DNA from: Plantago ovata
Lineage: Eukaryota; Streptophyta; Magnoliopsida; Lamiales; Plantaginaceae
Length of the DNA stretch: 64,000 nucleotides
Direction: 5' to 3'
Assembly (NCBI GenBank): GCA_028274465.1
Contig: CM051457.1
Location: 57,087,550 to 57,151,549, forward strand
Shown here one piece after another: positions 30,255 to 41,958 of the stretch. The notes under the pieces are model-generated. The model did no database searches. It was not told the DNA's origin and saw only the letters and a program-made list of their open reading frames with translations. Both the position numbers and the translations under genes were made by a program. The stretch's first letter is position 1. Every line of letters starts with the position of its first letter.

Positions 30255-30373
30255 ACACACACCTGAAATACAAGATAGTAAGTATCTCAAGCAAAAATAA
30301 ACAAAAATAGAAATGAGACAAAGAAGAGATGTTGGCTGAAAAAAACCAAACAAAAACACCAACCAAAGGAGTT

Positions 30374-30393
30374 AAGTCCCCGGCAACGGCGCC
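30374..30393 (-). other. Primer binding site of G2 (tRNA-Asp type)
   Basis: On the - strand TGGCGCCGTTGCCGGGGACT, three bases inside the LTR edge at 30397. Identical to the G1 site. Confidence 0.9.
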
Positions 30394-30396
30394 AAA

Positions 30397-31813
30397 TTGA
30401 TGATATCGTTTTTCACCAATTAAATTTGTTTAAAAAGCCAAAGAACACCTTTCACTACACAAACAGAGTGCAATGGCAAGTTGTCCCCGAGTGTCGTTCT
30501 CTCGGGACCTAACGTGGCTTTGATCAAGGTTTTTGCTAGCTAATTTCAGTCAACTAGATGATGATTTTTGAGAAAGACGTTTGAACAAAGGAAGTGAGAA
30601 ATCAAGAGTTTTTGTAAACAAGTTTGGAAAACGGTCGGTGGTAGAAATCGAATACACATGCATGGATTACGAATATGCTCACAAGTTCAGTGTGTAAAAC
30701 CTTCAACTAAGTCTGCTATGCAACTTGTCTAGGTAACTTTCAAGACACACATCATGAAAGGCCACTATCAATAATTTAGAGGTGTTTGTCACTAACACCA
30801 TTTATCTAGCATGCTGCAAATCACTAACATACAATCCTATAGCTTTCATTGACCAACGAGTTTGTCACATACTCTATTCGAATATATTTTATAGGCAACT
30901 ACGAATCATATGAAGTAATTTGCAGCAAGATTGACTCACAACCTCATGTAAGCATAAGCATAATCCATAACATGCATAATTCTACATTCTACCACCAACA
31001 CAAAGGATTTAGCTACTCATATTCATCAACATAGAAATCAATTCATATGAATAATAATCAGAATACATCATATCAAACTACAAGACAAGAGAGTGATACA
31101 AGTTACCACCAAAGCTGTCACTAATCGGTGGAAATCAAAGAAAACCTCTCCGTAGATGATTACAAAGGATGAATTCCAATCAAAATCTTGAATCCCAAGA
31201 TAAATTACAATGAATCTATGAGTTTCTCTGAGTTTTTGGGGCTTAGGGTTGTCCAAAACTCGTCTCCAATGTTCTGTATATCAAAAAGTAACAACAAAAT
31301 CAAGTAATGAAGGCAAAATCTGGATTTGTAACGGCTGCCAAGCGCTTCGCTTGGGCAGAGCCAAGCGAAGCGCTTGGCCAAGCGCTTCGCTTGGTAAGAG
31401 CCAAGCGAAGCACTTGCTTCCTGTTCCTGTTTTGAAATCTCCTGAAATTCCAAGCGTCCCGCTTCTCCAATTCCAAGCGAAGGGCTTGCCTCCTGGGCAG
31501 ATTTTGGCCTCGAAACTCGATCTTTTGCCCACGAACAGCCCTCGGGTGCCTTGGGCTCATTCTTCTCGGCACTTATTGGGGCTCAGACACTCACGAACAA
31601 GCCACGGAGATTGGGGAACTTCAACGGGGCCATCTTTTCCATCAAAAAGGCTCGTTTTTAGCTCCAAAAAACGTTGTTTCGTACCTAAGTGCCTGAAAAT
31701 GCAGAAAACACAAAACGTGACACTATTCTACAAAACTAACCAAAAAACAAGGCTAAAAGATAGCAAAAGAAGGTAAAAAAGACAAGATGAACGCGTCAAA
31801 AATACGTTCATCA
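30397..31813 (-). repeat. 5' LTR of G2 (1417 bp)
   Basis: Reversed LTR with ends TGATGATATCG (left) and ACGTTCATCA (right), i.e. TGATGAACG...ATCATCA when read on the - strand. Different in sequence from the G1 LTR apart from the ends and short U5 motifs. It carries the palindrome cluster 31338-31490. Confidence 0.88.
31338..31490 (-). repeat. CCAAGCG palindrome cluster in the G2 LTR
   Basis: CCAAGCG-CTT-CGCTTGG at 31338-31354 and 31378-31394, its reverse complement at 31361-31377, and variants at 31401-31416, 31450-31464 and 31473-31490. Units alternate in orientation. Confidence 0.85.
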
Positions 31814-32321
31814 ACTAGCTACAAGACGGTGATTGGAACCACTCCGTACAGACTTGTGTATGGGAAAGCATGCCATCTTTCCGTAGAATTGGAACACAAG
31901 GCGTATTGGGCTATCAAAGCACTCAATCTTGATATGGTAAAAGCAGGCGAAGAACGTTGTTGCAACTCGATGAGCTTGATGAATTACGCCTAGGTGCTTA
32001 TGAAAATGCCAAGATCTACAAGGAACGTACCAAGAAGTATCATGATCGTGGTATAGTACGTAAGGAACTGATTCCTGGGCAAAAAGCTTTGGTATTTAAT
32101 TCTCGTCTTCGACTATTTCCTGGAAAGCTCCGTACTCGTTGGGATGGACCATACGAATTATCAAAGTTGCTCCCCATGGAGCTGTAGAACTCTTTGATCC
32201 GAAGACGGGCAATACTTTCAAGGTCAATGGTCAACGAGTGAAGCCATACTTCGAGATTTCTAGTGATCAAAGGGAGGTTGATCATCTTGAGCTTACCCTT
32301 TCCGCCTCTACTGAAGGTTAG
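31814..32321 (+). pseudogene. Gypsy integrase, C-terminal part, of G3
   Basis: Shows the typical Athila run [20 protein letters not shown], then [17 protein letters not shown], the C-terminal strand segment LFNSRL-type ([12 protein letters not shown]) and FKVNGQRVKPYFE. Two single-base frame breaks (about 31957 and 32155) split it into three frames. The first few codons up to TSYKT directly follow the G2 LTR. Stop at about 32321. Catalytic residues lie in the missing left half. Confidence 0.85.
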
Positions 32322-34201
32322 TGTGTTTTGTCGTTTTGAGCATATCATTGTGTTTTATTTTATGTTTACGTATATTTTTGGTGATAAAAAAGGTTTTAAG
32401 ATGATAATTTGACATTTTGGGGGAAAAATAGACGTCTCCAGGGGACTGGAGGCGCCAGGCGAACCGCCCCCCATGTGGGGCGATTAGCCTGGCGTTGCCA
32501 GGCCGCTTGGGGCGTTCTGGACACCCCAGGCGGATCGCCCCGCACCCGGAGCGGTTAGCCCCGGGCGTCCAGAGATCCGAACCTCCTGAATTTCGTCCGG
32601 AGCCCAAATTTTTACCCTATTAAGTTAAATTATTGATCTTTTCACCTCTTTTGTCACCTGTTTTGGTTTCTCACGAGTTTGATTGAGTAATATAGGTTGC
32701 ATATACAAGATAGCTTTAACCTTATAATCCACTTTCGACGTTCGGGACGAGCGACGACGTTCAGGTTTGGGGGGGGGGGGTTATCGCTGGGTATTTCTAT
32801 ACTTGTTTTGCTTATGATTACTCGTGAAACCTTTTGTTTGCATTAGCATTTGCACGTTTACCGCTTTCTTAGTATTTAGTTGCATACACTACATTCATCC
32901 TAGTATAGTTTTGCATGTTTTTGTGTGGAGTTTATTACCAAATTTTTTGAACTTTTTTATTGGGTAAATTAACTAGTTATGACCTTTAACCATATGTTTC
33001 ATCTCTATGAATTTGTTTGAGGTTTTTCTCGCTTGGTTTGTCACATTTATGTTTGCACTTAGTTAAGCTTGGTAGTCTCGACATCACTTAGTGGTGTTTT
33101 CTCTATTGCGATTCACGAAGGCTTTTATAATAGGATGATGCATGTTAGAGGCTTGTGGTTGTTTTCCCGTGTAATTATGTACCTAAGAGGCAAAAAGTCT
33201 TCACCTTGCTTTGAGATTGCTAAATGCCTAGGAAGGAGGTAGTGTGACATTGTGTGATCCTTTGTTTGCAACCGATTCTTTCGAATAGGTTTGGGGAGGG
33301 GGTTACGCTTTCATTAGACTTGTTTTTCGATTTTGAGTGTTGTGAGTTTGTTTTCCTTTTTCGTAAAGTTTGTGCTTCAACCTATTCTTTAGAATAGGTT
33401 TGGGGAGGTCGTTTGTGAGTCATTGTAATTTCTTTTTCGTTGTGCTACTGCTGGCTGTATTTATAAAAAAAAAAAAAAAAGAAACAAAATCGAAAAAAAA
33501 GAGACCCCAAAAATTCCAGGAAAAAGAAAAAAATATGGAAAAGAAAAAAAAAGAAAAAAAAAGAGACCCCAAAAAAGCAAAGAAGGGTCCAAAGAAAGCC
33601 AAAAAGCAGTTTAGCAAAGTGTTTGTCTTGTTTTTCAATTCATGTAATGTTCGTAATCGGGTTGTAATTTTTTGTATTTTGATTGTTTGAGTGTCATCTG
33701 TTCTACACCACCCTCGTCCTGCCATTCAGGAAGTGATGACTAGTTTATGACTTTGCTTGAGAGATGGGTAGAATAGGGGAGTGTGAACTTTCAAGGAACC
33801 CTCCTTCGTTTGATGAGAGCCAGTATTGGTTCGACCTCTTTGAGGGAAAGTCTTAACTTTGTGGACACCAGTAAGTCGTCAGTTTCATAGGCACGGGACA
33901 ACCATTCGTATTTTAACATGTTTCATTATGTCGTCAGTGACTAGGTCCAGGTAGAGAATGTTACGAGAGACTATCTTGTTTAACATAGTGCATATGTGAA
34001 TGTGTATGAGTCAATCTACGCATTCTTCAACCAATATCCATGTTATCATTTGTATGGTCTTTGTTCATAATTTTTTGATAGACTCAATAGATTAGTTCAT
34101 TTCATTTGGCATGAGACTCCATTTTGTGTGTTGCATTGGTTTTTTTCATTAGAGTCTAGCTTAGTTGCTTGAGGACAAGCAAAGGTTCGGTTTGGGGAGT
34201 T
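32322..34201 (+). other. 3' untranslated region and polypurine tract of G3
   Basis: About 1.9 kb without credible ORFs. It includes GC palindromes (32452-32565), a G10-11 run at about 32769, two hairpin plus polypurine modules (33270-33298 and 33379-33408), long A-rich tracts (33463-33560) and the final polypurine tract GGTTTGGGGAG (about 34189-34199) before the LTR. Confidence 0.8.
32452..32565 (+). repeat. GC-rich palindrome cluster, G3 interior
   Basis: Degenerate units such as CAGGCGAACCGCCCC, TGGGGCGATTAGCCTGG, AGGCGGATCGCCCC and GGAGCGGTTAGCCCC. It stands just 3' of the integrase stop, the same relative place (after the coding region) as in G1. Confidence 0.75.
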
Positions 34202-34546
34202 TGATGAACGTGTATTTTACACTTTCATTCGAGTCTTTTTTCACCTATTTAGCTATCCTCTATGTTAATTTAGCTATATTTTAGTGCATTTTATTAGAAT
34301 AGTGTCACGTTTCCCTTTTCTTTGCATTTTTCAGGTTTTAGGTAAAAAATGTGATTTTCCGGGCAATTATGTTGAAGAGAACGAAGATTCAGTGTTTCGT
34401 GGTCATCTGTGGTGTATCTAGAAGGTTCCAGACAAGATTTTAGGTCTAGGGGTCGAGTTTCAAGGCTTAAAGGTCACTAAAAGGCAAAATCCGAGTCCGA
34501 AAAGGAAAAGAAGACCAAAAATGCGTCCACCGCCACTGGAGCTCCC

Positions 34547-34603
34547 GGGCGGTTCGCCCCACGCCAGGCGGTTCGCCCGGCGTCTGGGACGGTTCGCCCC
34601 ACG
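34547..34603 (+). repeat. GC-rich palindrome cluster in the G3 LTR promoter
   Basis: Three units with the core GGCGGTTCGCC or GACGGTTCGCC, ending about 14 nt before the TATA box at 34617. The outer stem bases differ between units. Confidence 0.8.
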
Positions 34604-34616
34604 TCCTCCGAACTCC

Positions 34617-34625
34617 TATATATAG
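34617..34625 (+). promoter_or_regulatory. LTR TATA box of G3
   Basis: TATATATAG in the U3 part of the LTR, directly after the palindromes. Transcription would start about 30 nt downstream. Confidence 0.6.
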
Positions 34626-35886
34626 TTGCACCTGTTTCTACGTTTGTAACACCTTTTCACATTAGTTTTAGAGACGAATTCTCCAGAGCCTGTTCTGGGA
34701 ATTCTTAGCATATGAGACTCTTTTTCTTATCAATTTGGAGGATTAAGCATAGCAATTGGACCTCGTTGTTTATCAATTCTTGCTTGTGAGCTAGCAATTC
34801 TTCGGAGATTGACAACCTTCGTTGGTAACTTGTATCTCACGATTTTTCTACTTTTATTTATTTCTTTCAACATGTTTTCATTCAATCTTGCATTGATTCT
34901 TGTTGATTGCATTCTATCTATGAGTAGCTAAATCTATCGTTGGTGATAGTATGTGATTTCTTAGCTAGGGTTCTTAATTATGCATGATTGGTTGTAACGC
35001 GATTCAGAATTGACTTATTGCTTTATTTCTTGATCTATCTAAGCCATCTATCTTCGTAGTGTTGAATTGAACGGAACACATTGGACAATTCATGATCTTA
35101 GATTTCTATGCAAACGTTCAAGTACTTCATGCATGATTATTAACCTGATGCTTTGAATGATCATACTATCACTAACTTCCATTACTATTGATAAGAAAAT
35201 ATGTGCTAAGTCGTTTGATGAGTTTATAGTTTAAGTTAAATTAGATAAAGCTAGTTATAGTCCTTAGAGATCGACACTCGAGGTTATTTTACTGCTACAC
35301 TACGGTTTTCGTTGTAGTTGTGAATTGCCTTTGGCTAAAAACAAATTTATTTGATTAATTGAGTCTGACAAATTCGGTTCATCAATCATCACTTGTGTCT
35401 TTAAGGATATTTTCATCCTCTTCTTTTTCATCATCATCGGTTAGAATCACCAACTCGAGATGTTTGTATTTTGCAGCGCTTGTAACCTCTTCTTCCAGAT
35501 TGATTTTGTGGGGATCAGCCACCAAGGGTACAAAGGAACCCTTGAGCATCACAGCTTGTTCATCTCGAGAGACATTCTTGAACTTAGCTTTCATATTCTC
35601 TCTAATTGTGACAACCAGATTAGCACACATTTGCTGAGAATATGATCGCTCTTCAGGAAGGATAGAGTGTACAAATGTCTCGAGTTTGAAGAGAGAATTT
35701 CTCTTCTTTTCGTTTGAGAGATGGATGTGAAGGTTTGAGAAGTCCATCCTTTTTGTACCTTTGCCAGTTGCTGACAGACTTAGCAACTCTGGTCAAAGTG
35801 TTTCTCTTTAAGTTGGAGTACAGTTCTTCAGAACTAACTTCATGGACTTCTGTGATGAGAACCGCTTCATTATTCTCCTTTTGAGC

Positions 35887-35961
35887 CTGAATAAGAGTAA
35901 AGTTATTTTTAGGAAGATTTTGGAAAATAGTTTTAGAGTCTAAAGTTGTGACATGAATTAC
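35887..35961 (-). other. Intron-like block 3 in C2 ORF3 (75 nt)
   Basis: Starts TAG|GTAATT and ends ATTCAG|GCTC. The exon-side codon is TAG where C1 has CAG. Confidence 0.55.
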
Positions 35962-36057
35962 CTACTGATTCTCAGCAAGCTCATGTTGCACACTGAGTTG
36001 TGCGGGAACTATTTCCATTGCTTCAGGAGCTGTAGCAGCATCCTTGAATTGTTCATC

Positions 36058-36129
36058 CTGAAATAACACTTTGTTAGATACAAGTACTAAGTTTTTAAAC
36101 TTAGTAAAATTACCAAAACTTTCATCTAC
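36058..36129 (-). other. Intron-like block 2 in C2 ORF3 (72 nt)
   Basis: Starts CCG|GTAGAT and ends TTTCAG|GATGAAC; same position and length as C1 block 2. Confidence 0.55.
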
Positions 36130-36198
36130 CGGCTGAACAGGAGTTGTAGATTCTGGTGCAGAAGTTTCAGCCATCTTCTGACTTGTATCTTGAGAAGT

Positions 36199-36273
36199 CT
36201 GTAAGAAAACAATTGTGTTAGCTAAAGATAAAGTTTCAGATAGAGAAGGTTTGCTTATATCTGAGTTAACTAC
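36199..36273 (-). other. Intron-like block 1 in C2 ORF3 (75 nt)
   Basis: CAG|GTAGTT to TTACAG|AC, same position and length as C1 block 1, no in-frame stop. Confidence 0.6.
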
Positions 36274-38295
36274 CTGCTGAAGAATGGCAGGTCGTGACTC
36301 AGTCCTTTCAGCATTGAAAGCTTCTTCAATATCTGGGACTTGTTCTTCAGCAGACTTATTTTCTTGCTCTATTTGACAAAGCTCTGCAGCTTCAGCAATC
36401 TTCCTTGTCTCTGAATGGACAAGTTGAGCAGAAATATTGAGACCTTTTAGTTCACTACTTGTCATAAATAGGTCCACTGACTTGTTGGAGTTGTCATCAA
36501 TATCCATATCCATTTGCTGCCTTAGGTCAGTCAACACCAGTTGGACTTTGTCAATAGATGTGATTGGTGAACTTGGTCTAACATTCTCAGCATCATGAGA
36601 TGCGTCGTCGAATGATGTTTCTTGTTGAGTTTCAACAAACTCTTGGAGTTGAACCGTTGCAATTTCAGCAACTGGTTCTTCAGTAGTTGCATCTTCAGGA
36701 ACTTGTTGGTCTTGACTAGTTGTTGTTTCAGCAACTGTGTCTTGTTCTTCTGTTGCTTTGCTGGCAACATTCTCAGCAAGTGCAGCCTTTCTGAGGTCTG
36801 CAGCAATGTCACTTGCTGGTTCTAGAGTTGTATCATCCAGATTATCTACAATGTAGACATCTTCGAATCTTTCTAAGCCAGGATTTTCGTTTGCACTGCC
36901 TTGTGGTCTTGCTTGAGTAGATGGATCCAAGTTTATTGGATTTGCAGCGGCATCAGCAAGCACTTCAGCAACATCTACTACAGTGGTTTGCTTTTCAGCA
37001 ACCACTGGTGTATCATCGTCCTAAATGACATGGACGACCGACACGGATTTTCTTGCCGTTGTTTTCTTCCTTGGGAAGGTGGTCTTTGTCCTTGCCTTCT
37101 TAGGAACAGGATCAGCTGATGAACCTGCAGTCTGAGTATCATCATCAGCTTTCCTCTTTTTCTTAGATCTTTTGCTGGGTCCATTAGTGTCAGCAACCGC
37201 AGCAGTATCAGCAGCAGTCTCAGCAACATTTGCAGTTGTTGCTTTCCTGGACTGTTTGTCAGCAGCAGTCTCAGCAACATTTGCAGCTGTTGCTTTCCTT
37301 GACTGTTTATAAGCAACCTTGGGTCCATTCAGCTTGTCGAAAGCCCTTCCCACATTGCATACTGATTTCTTAATCGGCAATGGGTTTCTCAGCTGAATCT
37401 GGTAATGTTCAAGGATGTAGAATATCTTAAGTCCATACATCACTGGGAGGATTGGTGAGACAGTGTTACCTTCAACCTTAACTTTGAACTTTTTTACACA
37501 ATCAACAAGTCTGTTTAAAATGTATTTCGCCTAGTTGATGTCAGTCTTACTTTCATAGATATGCATCAGCAACGAACATCTTCTCAGGCCTACTTTGTCT
37601 ATTCCTCCGACTTGGGAGTCTAGAACTTTTATTAGTAGCAATGCTACTAGACCAAGTGAATGGCATAGATGCTTCCTCTTTGTGTGCTTATTCCATGTCA
37701 CATGAGCAATCTCTCCTTTCTCCATCCTTTCGTTTCTGACATCACTGTAGAAAGCTTCAAGTTCTTCATCAGTGGAAGTGGCAGTGATGTCATCTTCAGT
37801 TCAAGTAGTTGGAATATGAAAGATGTTTGCTAAATCAATCCATTTCAGGATGATTTACTTTCCCTGAACTGTTGTAGAAATCACTTTTTCAGTGATTCCT
37901 TGTCCATCAGCAAGGGTTTGGATTTCTGCATTATTGTAGAATTCCATTGTGTCTAACATACTCACCATTTTCTTGGGGTGAGTAGTGATGAAGAAAAGTA
38001 GGCCTTGTTGATTTATGTAGTTCAACGCCTCAAGGTTTTCTTCATCTAATTCTTGTTCATAGAAGTATCGGATATACTTCTCTTTTGCAAAACCTCCCCA
38101 TTGCATCATCTGCTCACACTTTTCAGTGTTGAGATATGCAGGAGGCATGGGTCTTTCTGTGATTTGGTCATTTCTTAACACGATTTTCACCGTGTTTTTC
38201 ACCGGAGTTGATGCCGGAGTAGGAGCAGTGCTTTTTCCAGCAGTGTCTCCCTTGGAGGACTTGGTGTTCTTAGAGGTTTGTATCTTGCGAGCCAT

Positions 38296-39035
38296 CTCTT
38301 ATATAGGAGATAAGATTGGGGGAGTACGAAAAAAATGCTTTTCTTTTTGACCGGATGTACAGTAATTCAGAGCACAGGCTAGGGAATTTTTTGCAGAGAA
38401 AGGAAATGTGAGTTAAAGAATTTTGTCTTTCTCTAACTCTTCATTTGTATAGTATCTCTGTCATGTGAGAAGCTCAATGGTTTTGAGCTCTCAGCAAGGG
38501 TAAAACAGAGATACAACGAGTTAGTGGAGCCTTTACATTAAATGCGTAGTGGATCATCAATTGCTTCAAAATCAATGGCCACGATTGTATTTCATGTCAT
38601 GATTTACAGCGAGTTTATCTGTGCCATGATTAACGTCACATTTGATTTTACCTTGAGTCACAGAATTTTATCTCTTTTACTTCAAAGCTAATAGCTTGCT
38701 GAAGTATAAAAGAATCTTTTCAGCAATTTTAATCCTTCTGAGTTTAGCAATTACTTTTTAAGTAACAAGCCTTGTAGGTGCTGAAAGTTCCCCCTTAATC
38801 AAATATCTCATTTTTCTTACTGAGTACCCGTTTCAGCAAGTGATCAAGGTTCCTAACAAATACCCGGTTTGAAGGAATTACTTGTTGAATGCTTGTTTCA
38901 GCAAACATTTCGTGTACAATCATCTCCTTTTAGAGGAATCAGTGGAAAGGGACTTTTCAAGGAATGAATAAACCTTTAAGCAACTATTGGCTTGTTCAAT
39001 GCTCGTTTCAGAAATCCAATCAAATGTATCCCTTT
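38296..39035 (-). other. Non-coding spacer between pol and ORF3 in C2
   Basis: Counterpart of 3412-4318: decayed hairpin units (for example TTGCTGAAACAAGCATTCAA near 38920), the LTR-terminus copy (38845-38858, reverse of TGTTAGGAACCTTG), the polypurine-like run at 38788-38798 and a degraded TATA box near 38450. Confidence 0.75.
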
Positions 39036-40340
39036 TTATTGAGGTAGTTCAATCAATCCCAGGTTATACCTTAGCGTTGCGAACCTATTATCTGGAAGGG
39101 GCTTGGTAATGATGTCAGCAAGTTGATCATCAGTACCTAGTTTTACAACTTTAATGTCTCCTTTTTCCACATGATCTCTAATAAAATGATGTCTAATATC
39201 AATGTTCTTTGTCGTTGAGTGGAACATAGGATTTTGCGTGATAGAAATAGCACTTGTATTATCCCAAAAGATTGGTGTTTTCTTTGCAGAAATACCATAA
39301 TCTCTTAGTTATTGCTAAATCCAAAGGATTTGAGCAGTGCAACAACCAGCCGCAATGTATTCAGATTCAGTGGATGAATTGGAAAAACAGGTTTGCTTCT
39401 TGTTGAACCATGATATTAATCTTGTACCTAGAAACTGACAAGTTCCAGAGGTACTTTTTCTACCAAGAGTTGATCCTCCATGATCAGCATCAGAATAACC
39501 TACCAATTCTAATCCAGAATCTTTTGGATACCATAATCCAACATTGACTGTGCCTTTGACATATTTCAGTATTTTGAGTGCTTTCTTGTAGTGTGATTCT
39601 CTAGGATAAGATTGGAATCTTGCACACTCACAAACAGCATACTGAAGGTCAGGCCTACTTGCTGTTAGATACAACAAGAAACCAATGAGCTTCCTATACT
39701 TGTGTTCATCCACACTTTTGTCTTGTTTAGTATAGCCCAATTTGGTACCAACACTCATAGGGATCTTTTCAGGTTTCTCTTCCTCTTTGATCCTGAACTT
39801 TATGAGCATTTCCTTTGCATACTTTGCTTGATTTATGAATATTCCATCTTTGAGTTGCTTGACTTGCAATCCTAGGAAATAATTCAATTTGCCCATCATA
39901 CTCATTTCAAACTTGTTTGTCATGAGTTTGGCAAAATCATCACAAAGTTGCTTGTCCTTAGATCCAAATATTATGTCATCCACGTAAATCTGGACAAAGA
40001 GTATTTTACCATCATGGTTCATGGTAAAAAAGGTTTTATTAACTTCACCTTTCTTGGAACCATTATCCATCAAGAACTTAGCTAAGGTATCATACCAAGC
40101 TCTATGTGCTTGCTTTAGACCATATACAACTTTCTGAAGCTTATATACCATCTTGGTTTCTGAGGGAAGTTCAAAGCCAGGGGGTTGTTCTACGTAGACT
40201 TCTTCAGCAAGTTCACCATTTAGAATTGCACTTTTAACATCCATTTGATAAACGATGAAGTCATTATGAGCAGCAAAGGCTAAGAAAAGTCTAATAGCAT
40301 CCAATCTTGCAACTGGTGCATAAGACTCATCATAATCCAA
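39036..40340 (-). pseudogene. Copia RT and RNase H of C2
   Basis: RT from [13 protein letters not shown] through [25 protein letters not shown] and the catalytic YVDD; RNase H with GYSDADHGG and [12 protein letters not shown]. The frame stops at 39317-39315, where C1 has CAG, and a TAA lies three codons on. The RNase H tail resumes at 39227 and ends at 39036. Unlike C1, RT and RNase H are not separated by the TAG at the RIKE(E/D) site. Confidence 0.88.
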
Positions 40341-40348
40341 TCCTCAGT

Positions 40349-41916
40349 CTAGCAATAACCTTGAGCAACTAAACGTGCTTTGTTCCTTGTTACTTCTCCA
40401 GACTCACTCAGCTTGTTTCTTAACACCCACTTTGCACCAATTACTTTCTTTCCTTCAGCAAGGGGTAGTAGTTTCCAGACTTTGTTCCTTCCAAATTGAC
40501 CCGGTTCTTCTTGCATCGCCTTGATCCATTCAGAATGCTTTAAAGCTTCTCCTATGGTCTTGGGCTCAATTTCTGAAACAAAGAAAGGGAACAAAGTTTC
40601 TACTTCAACAACATTTGCTTCTTCAGCAAGTTCTTGATTAGTAGATACTTTGGATCTAGTCACTTGGCGTTTGTCAATATCACCAATCATATCCATAGAT
40701 GGATGATCTCTAATCCACTTATTAACAGGTTTTCTGCTCTTTGGATCTAGATATGTTTGCGTTTCAGCATGTGACTCTTTAGCATGTACTTGTTCAGTAT
40801 TATTGGTATCTTGTTGTGTCTCTGTTGAAATTTGTTCATCAGCAACTGCTTGTTCAGCATTGCCGATTTGAGATAACTCGTCAGCAGACACAGGAGGTTG
40901 CGTAGTTTCAGCAACTTCAGGAGCAACTGCGTCTTTAGCCGGAAATTCTTTATCATGAACTACATTTATCTTGTCATGACTTGGAGTAGGAGTGTCATTG
41001 TCAGAATTATCATTAAGTTCAATAGATTTTACATTTCCAGCATTGGATTCAATTCTTTGCTCGTGTATGAGTAATTTCTTCATACATTTTGATATTTCTT
41101 CTTCAGCAGGGATTCCTTGTGATTTTTCATAGAATATAACATGCATTGATTCTTCAATCATTTGTGCCTTTTTGTTGTAAACTCTATACGTTTTGCTATG
41201 CAAGGAGTAGCCAAGAAATTTCGCTTCATCTGCCTTTGGTTGAAATGTTCTTAAGTCTTCTCTACCATTGTTAAGAACAAAGCATTTGCAATCAAATTCT
41301 CTTAGATGAGTGATGTTAGGAGGTCTTCCAACAAATAACTCATAGGGAGTTTTGTTGTATTCCTTAGTTATCAAGCATCTATTTTGAGTATAGCAGGCGG
41401 TATTAATCGCTTCAACCCAATAAGCTTCACTTATTTCAGTGTCAGTAAGCATTGTTCTTGCTGCTTCCTTAAGGGTACGATTCTTCCTTTCAGCAACACA
41501 ATTTTGTTGAGGTGTCCTTACTGAGGATAACTGATGTTGTATGCCTTTGGTAGTGCAATACTCAGTTATGTACTGGTTTACAAACTCAGTACCATGGTCT
41601 GTTCTCATGATTTTTACCTTGTCATTTTTCATGACTTTGAGCTTATTCAGAAAGTTAGGTAATTCAGTCCTTGTTTCAGACTTGTGTTTGATAAAAACTA
41701 CCCAAGTGAATCTTGAATAGTCATCTACCACCACCAGACCATACTTCTTGCCAGCATAGCTTGTTGAAGAAGATTCAAACATGTCCACGTGCAAGAGTTG
41801 TAAAGGTTTTGTAGTTGACGGTACTGCCTTGTTCTTGAAACAAGTTTTGGTTTGCTTATCTGGCTGACATGCAGTGCAAACACCGTCCTTCTTAAAAGTA
41901 ATCTTAGGTAATCCAA
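40349..41916 (-). pseudogene. Copia integrase of C2
   Basis: HVDMFESS carries the first catalytic Asp, RTDHGTEF the second, and [13 protein letters not shown] the Glu, with the usual Gly before Val changed to Cys. The zinc C-x2-C part lies in another frame near 41880. The Glu/Ala-rich linker follows. The frame stops at 40351-40349, where C1 has CAG. Confidence 0.88.
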
Positions 41917-41958
41917 CTACAAGTGCCTTTTTAGACAGCTTATTCAGCGTCTTGAAGT

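Larger units (their letters stand above)
27650..31813 (-). mobile_element. Gypsy element G2 (Athila type), 5' part
   Basis: On the - strand: 5' LTR (31813-30397), tRNA-Asp primer site, one intact gag-protease ORF, then palindromes, cut at 27650 by the G1 insertion. The rest should be upstream of the window. Right target-site candidate ACTAG (31814-31818) in G3 integrase. As in G1, protease is followed by a stop, the GGAGGCAACCC motif and palindromes rather than RT. Confidence 0.82.
31814..35384 (+). mobile_element. Gypsy element G3 (Athila type), 3' part
   Basis: Resumes to the right of G2 in the middle of integrase, followed by a long 3' untranslated region, polypurine tract and 3' LTR. Its 3' region is closely related to that of G1b, so G3 belongs to the same family but kept integrase. 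Inserted in C2 ORF3; right target-site candidate ATCAT (35385-35389). Confidence 0.85.
34202..35384 (+). repeat. 3' LTR of G3 (1183 bp)
   Basis: Starts TGATGAACGTG right after the polypurine tract and ends GGTTCATCA; followed by ATCAT and C2 ORF3 sequence. It contains GC palindromes at 34547-34603 and TATATATAG at 34617-34625. Confidence 0.9.
35385..38295 (-). pseudogene. ORF3 of C2, truncated by G3
   Basis: Starts MARKIQTSKNTKSSK (ATG at 38295). Conserved block around YIRYFYEQELD, then KRKHLCHSLGL and QVGGIDKVG, KKKRK-type basic motifs, Glu/Ala repeats, three intron-like blocks and the start of the next conserved region. Frame breaks occur near 37855, 37530 and 37015, and a TAG stands next to block 3 (35964-35962). 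The G3 LTR replaces the acidic tract and everything after it. Confidence 0.82.

Noticed and set aside
30255..30362. Hydrophobic N-terminal extension (signal peptide) of G2 gag
   Set aside because: The 36 codons before MPRTRTGG are pyrimidine-rich and end at a splice-acceptor-like TATTTCAG; Athila gag normally starts near MPRTR.
33370..33690. Lys-rich + strand frame
   Set aside because: Produced by A-rich homopolymer tracts in the G3 3' region; the matching G1b region (23518-23769) gives unrelated frames.
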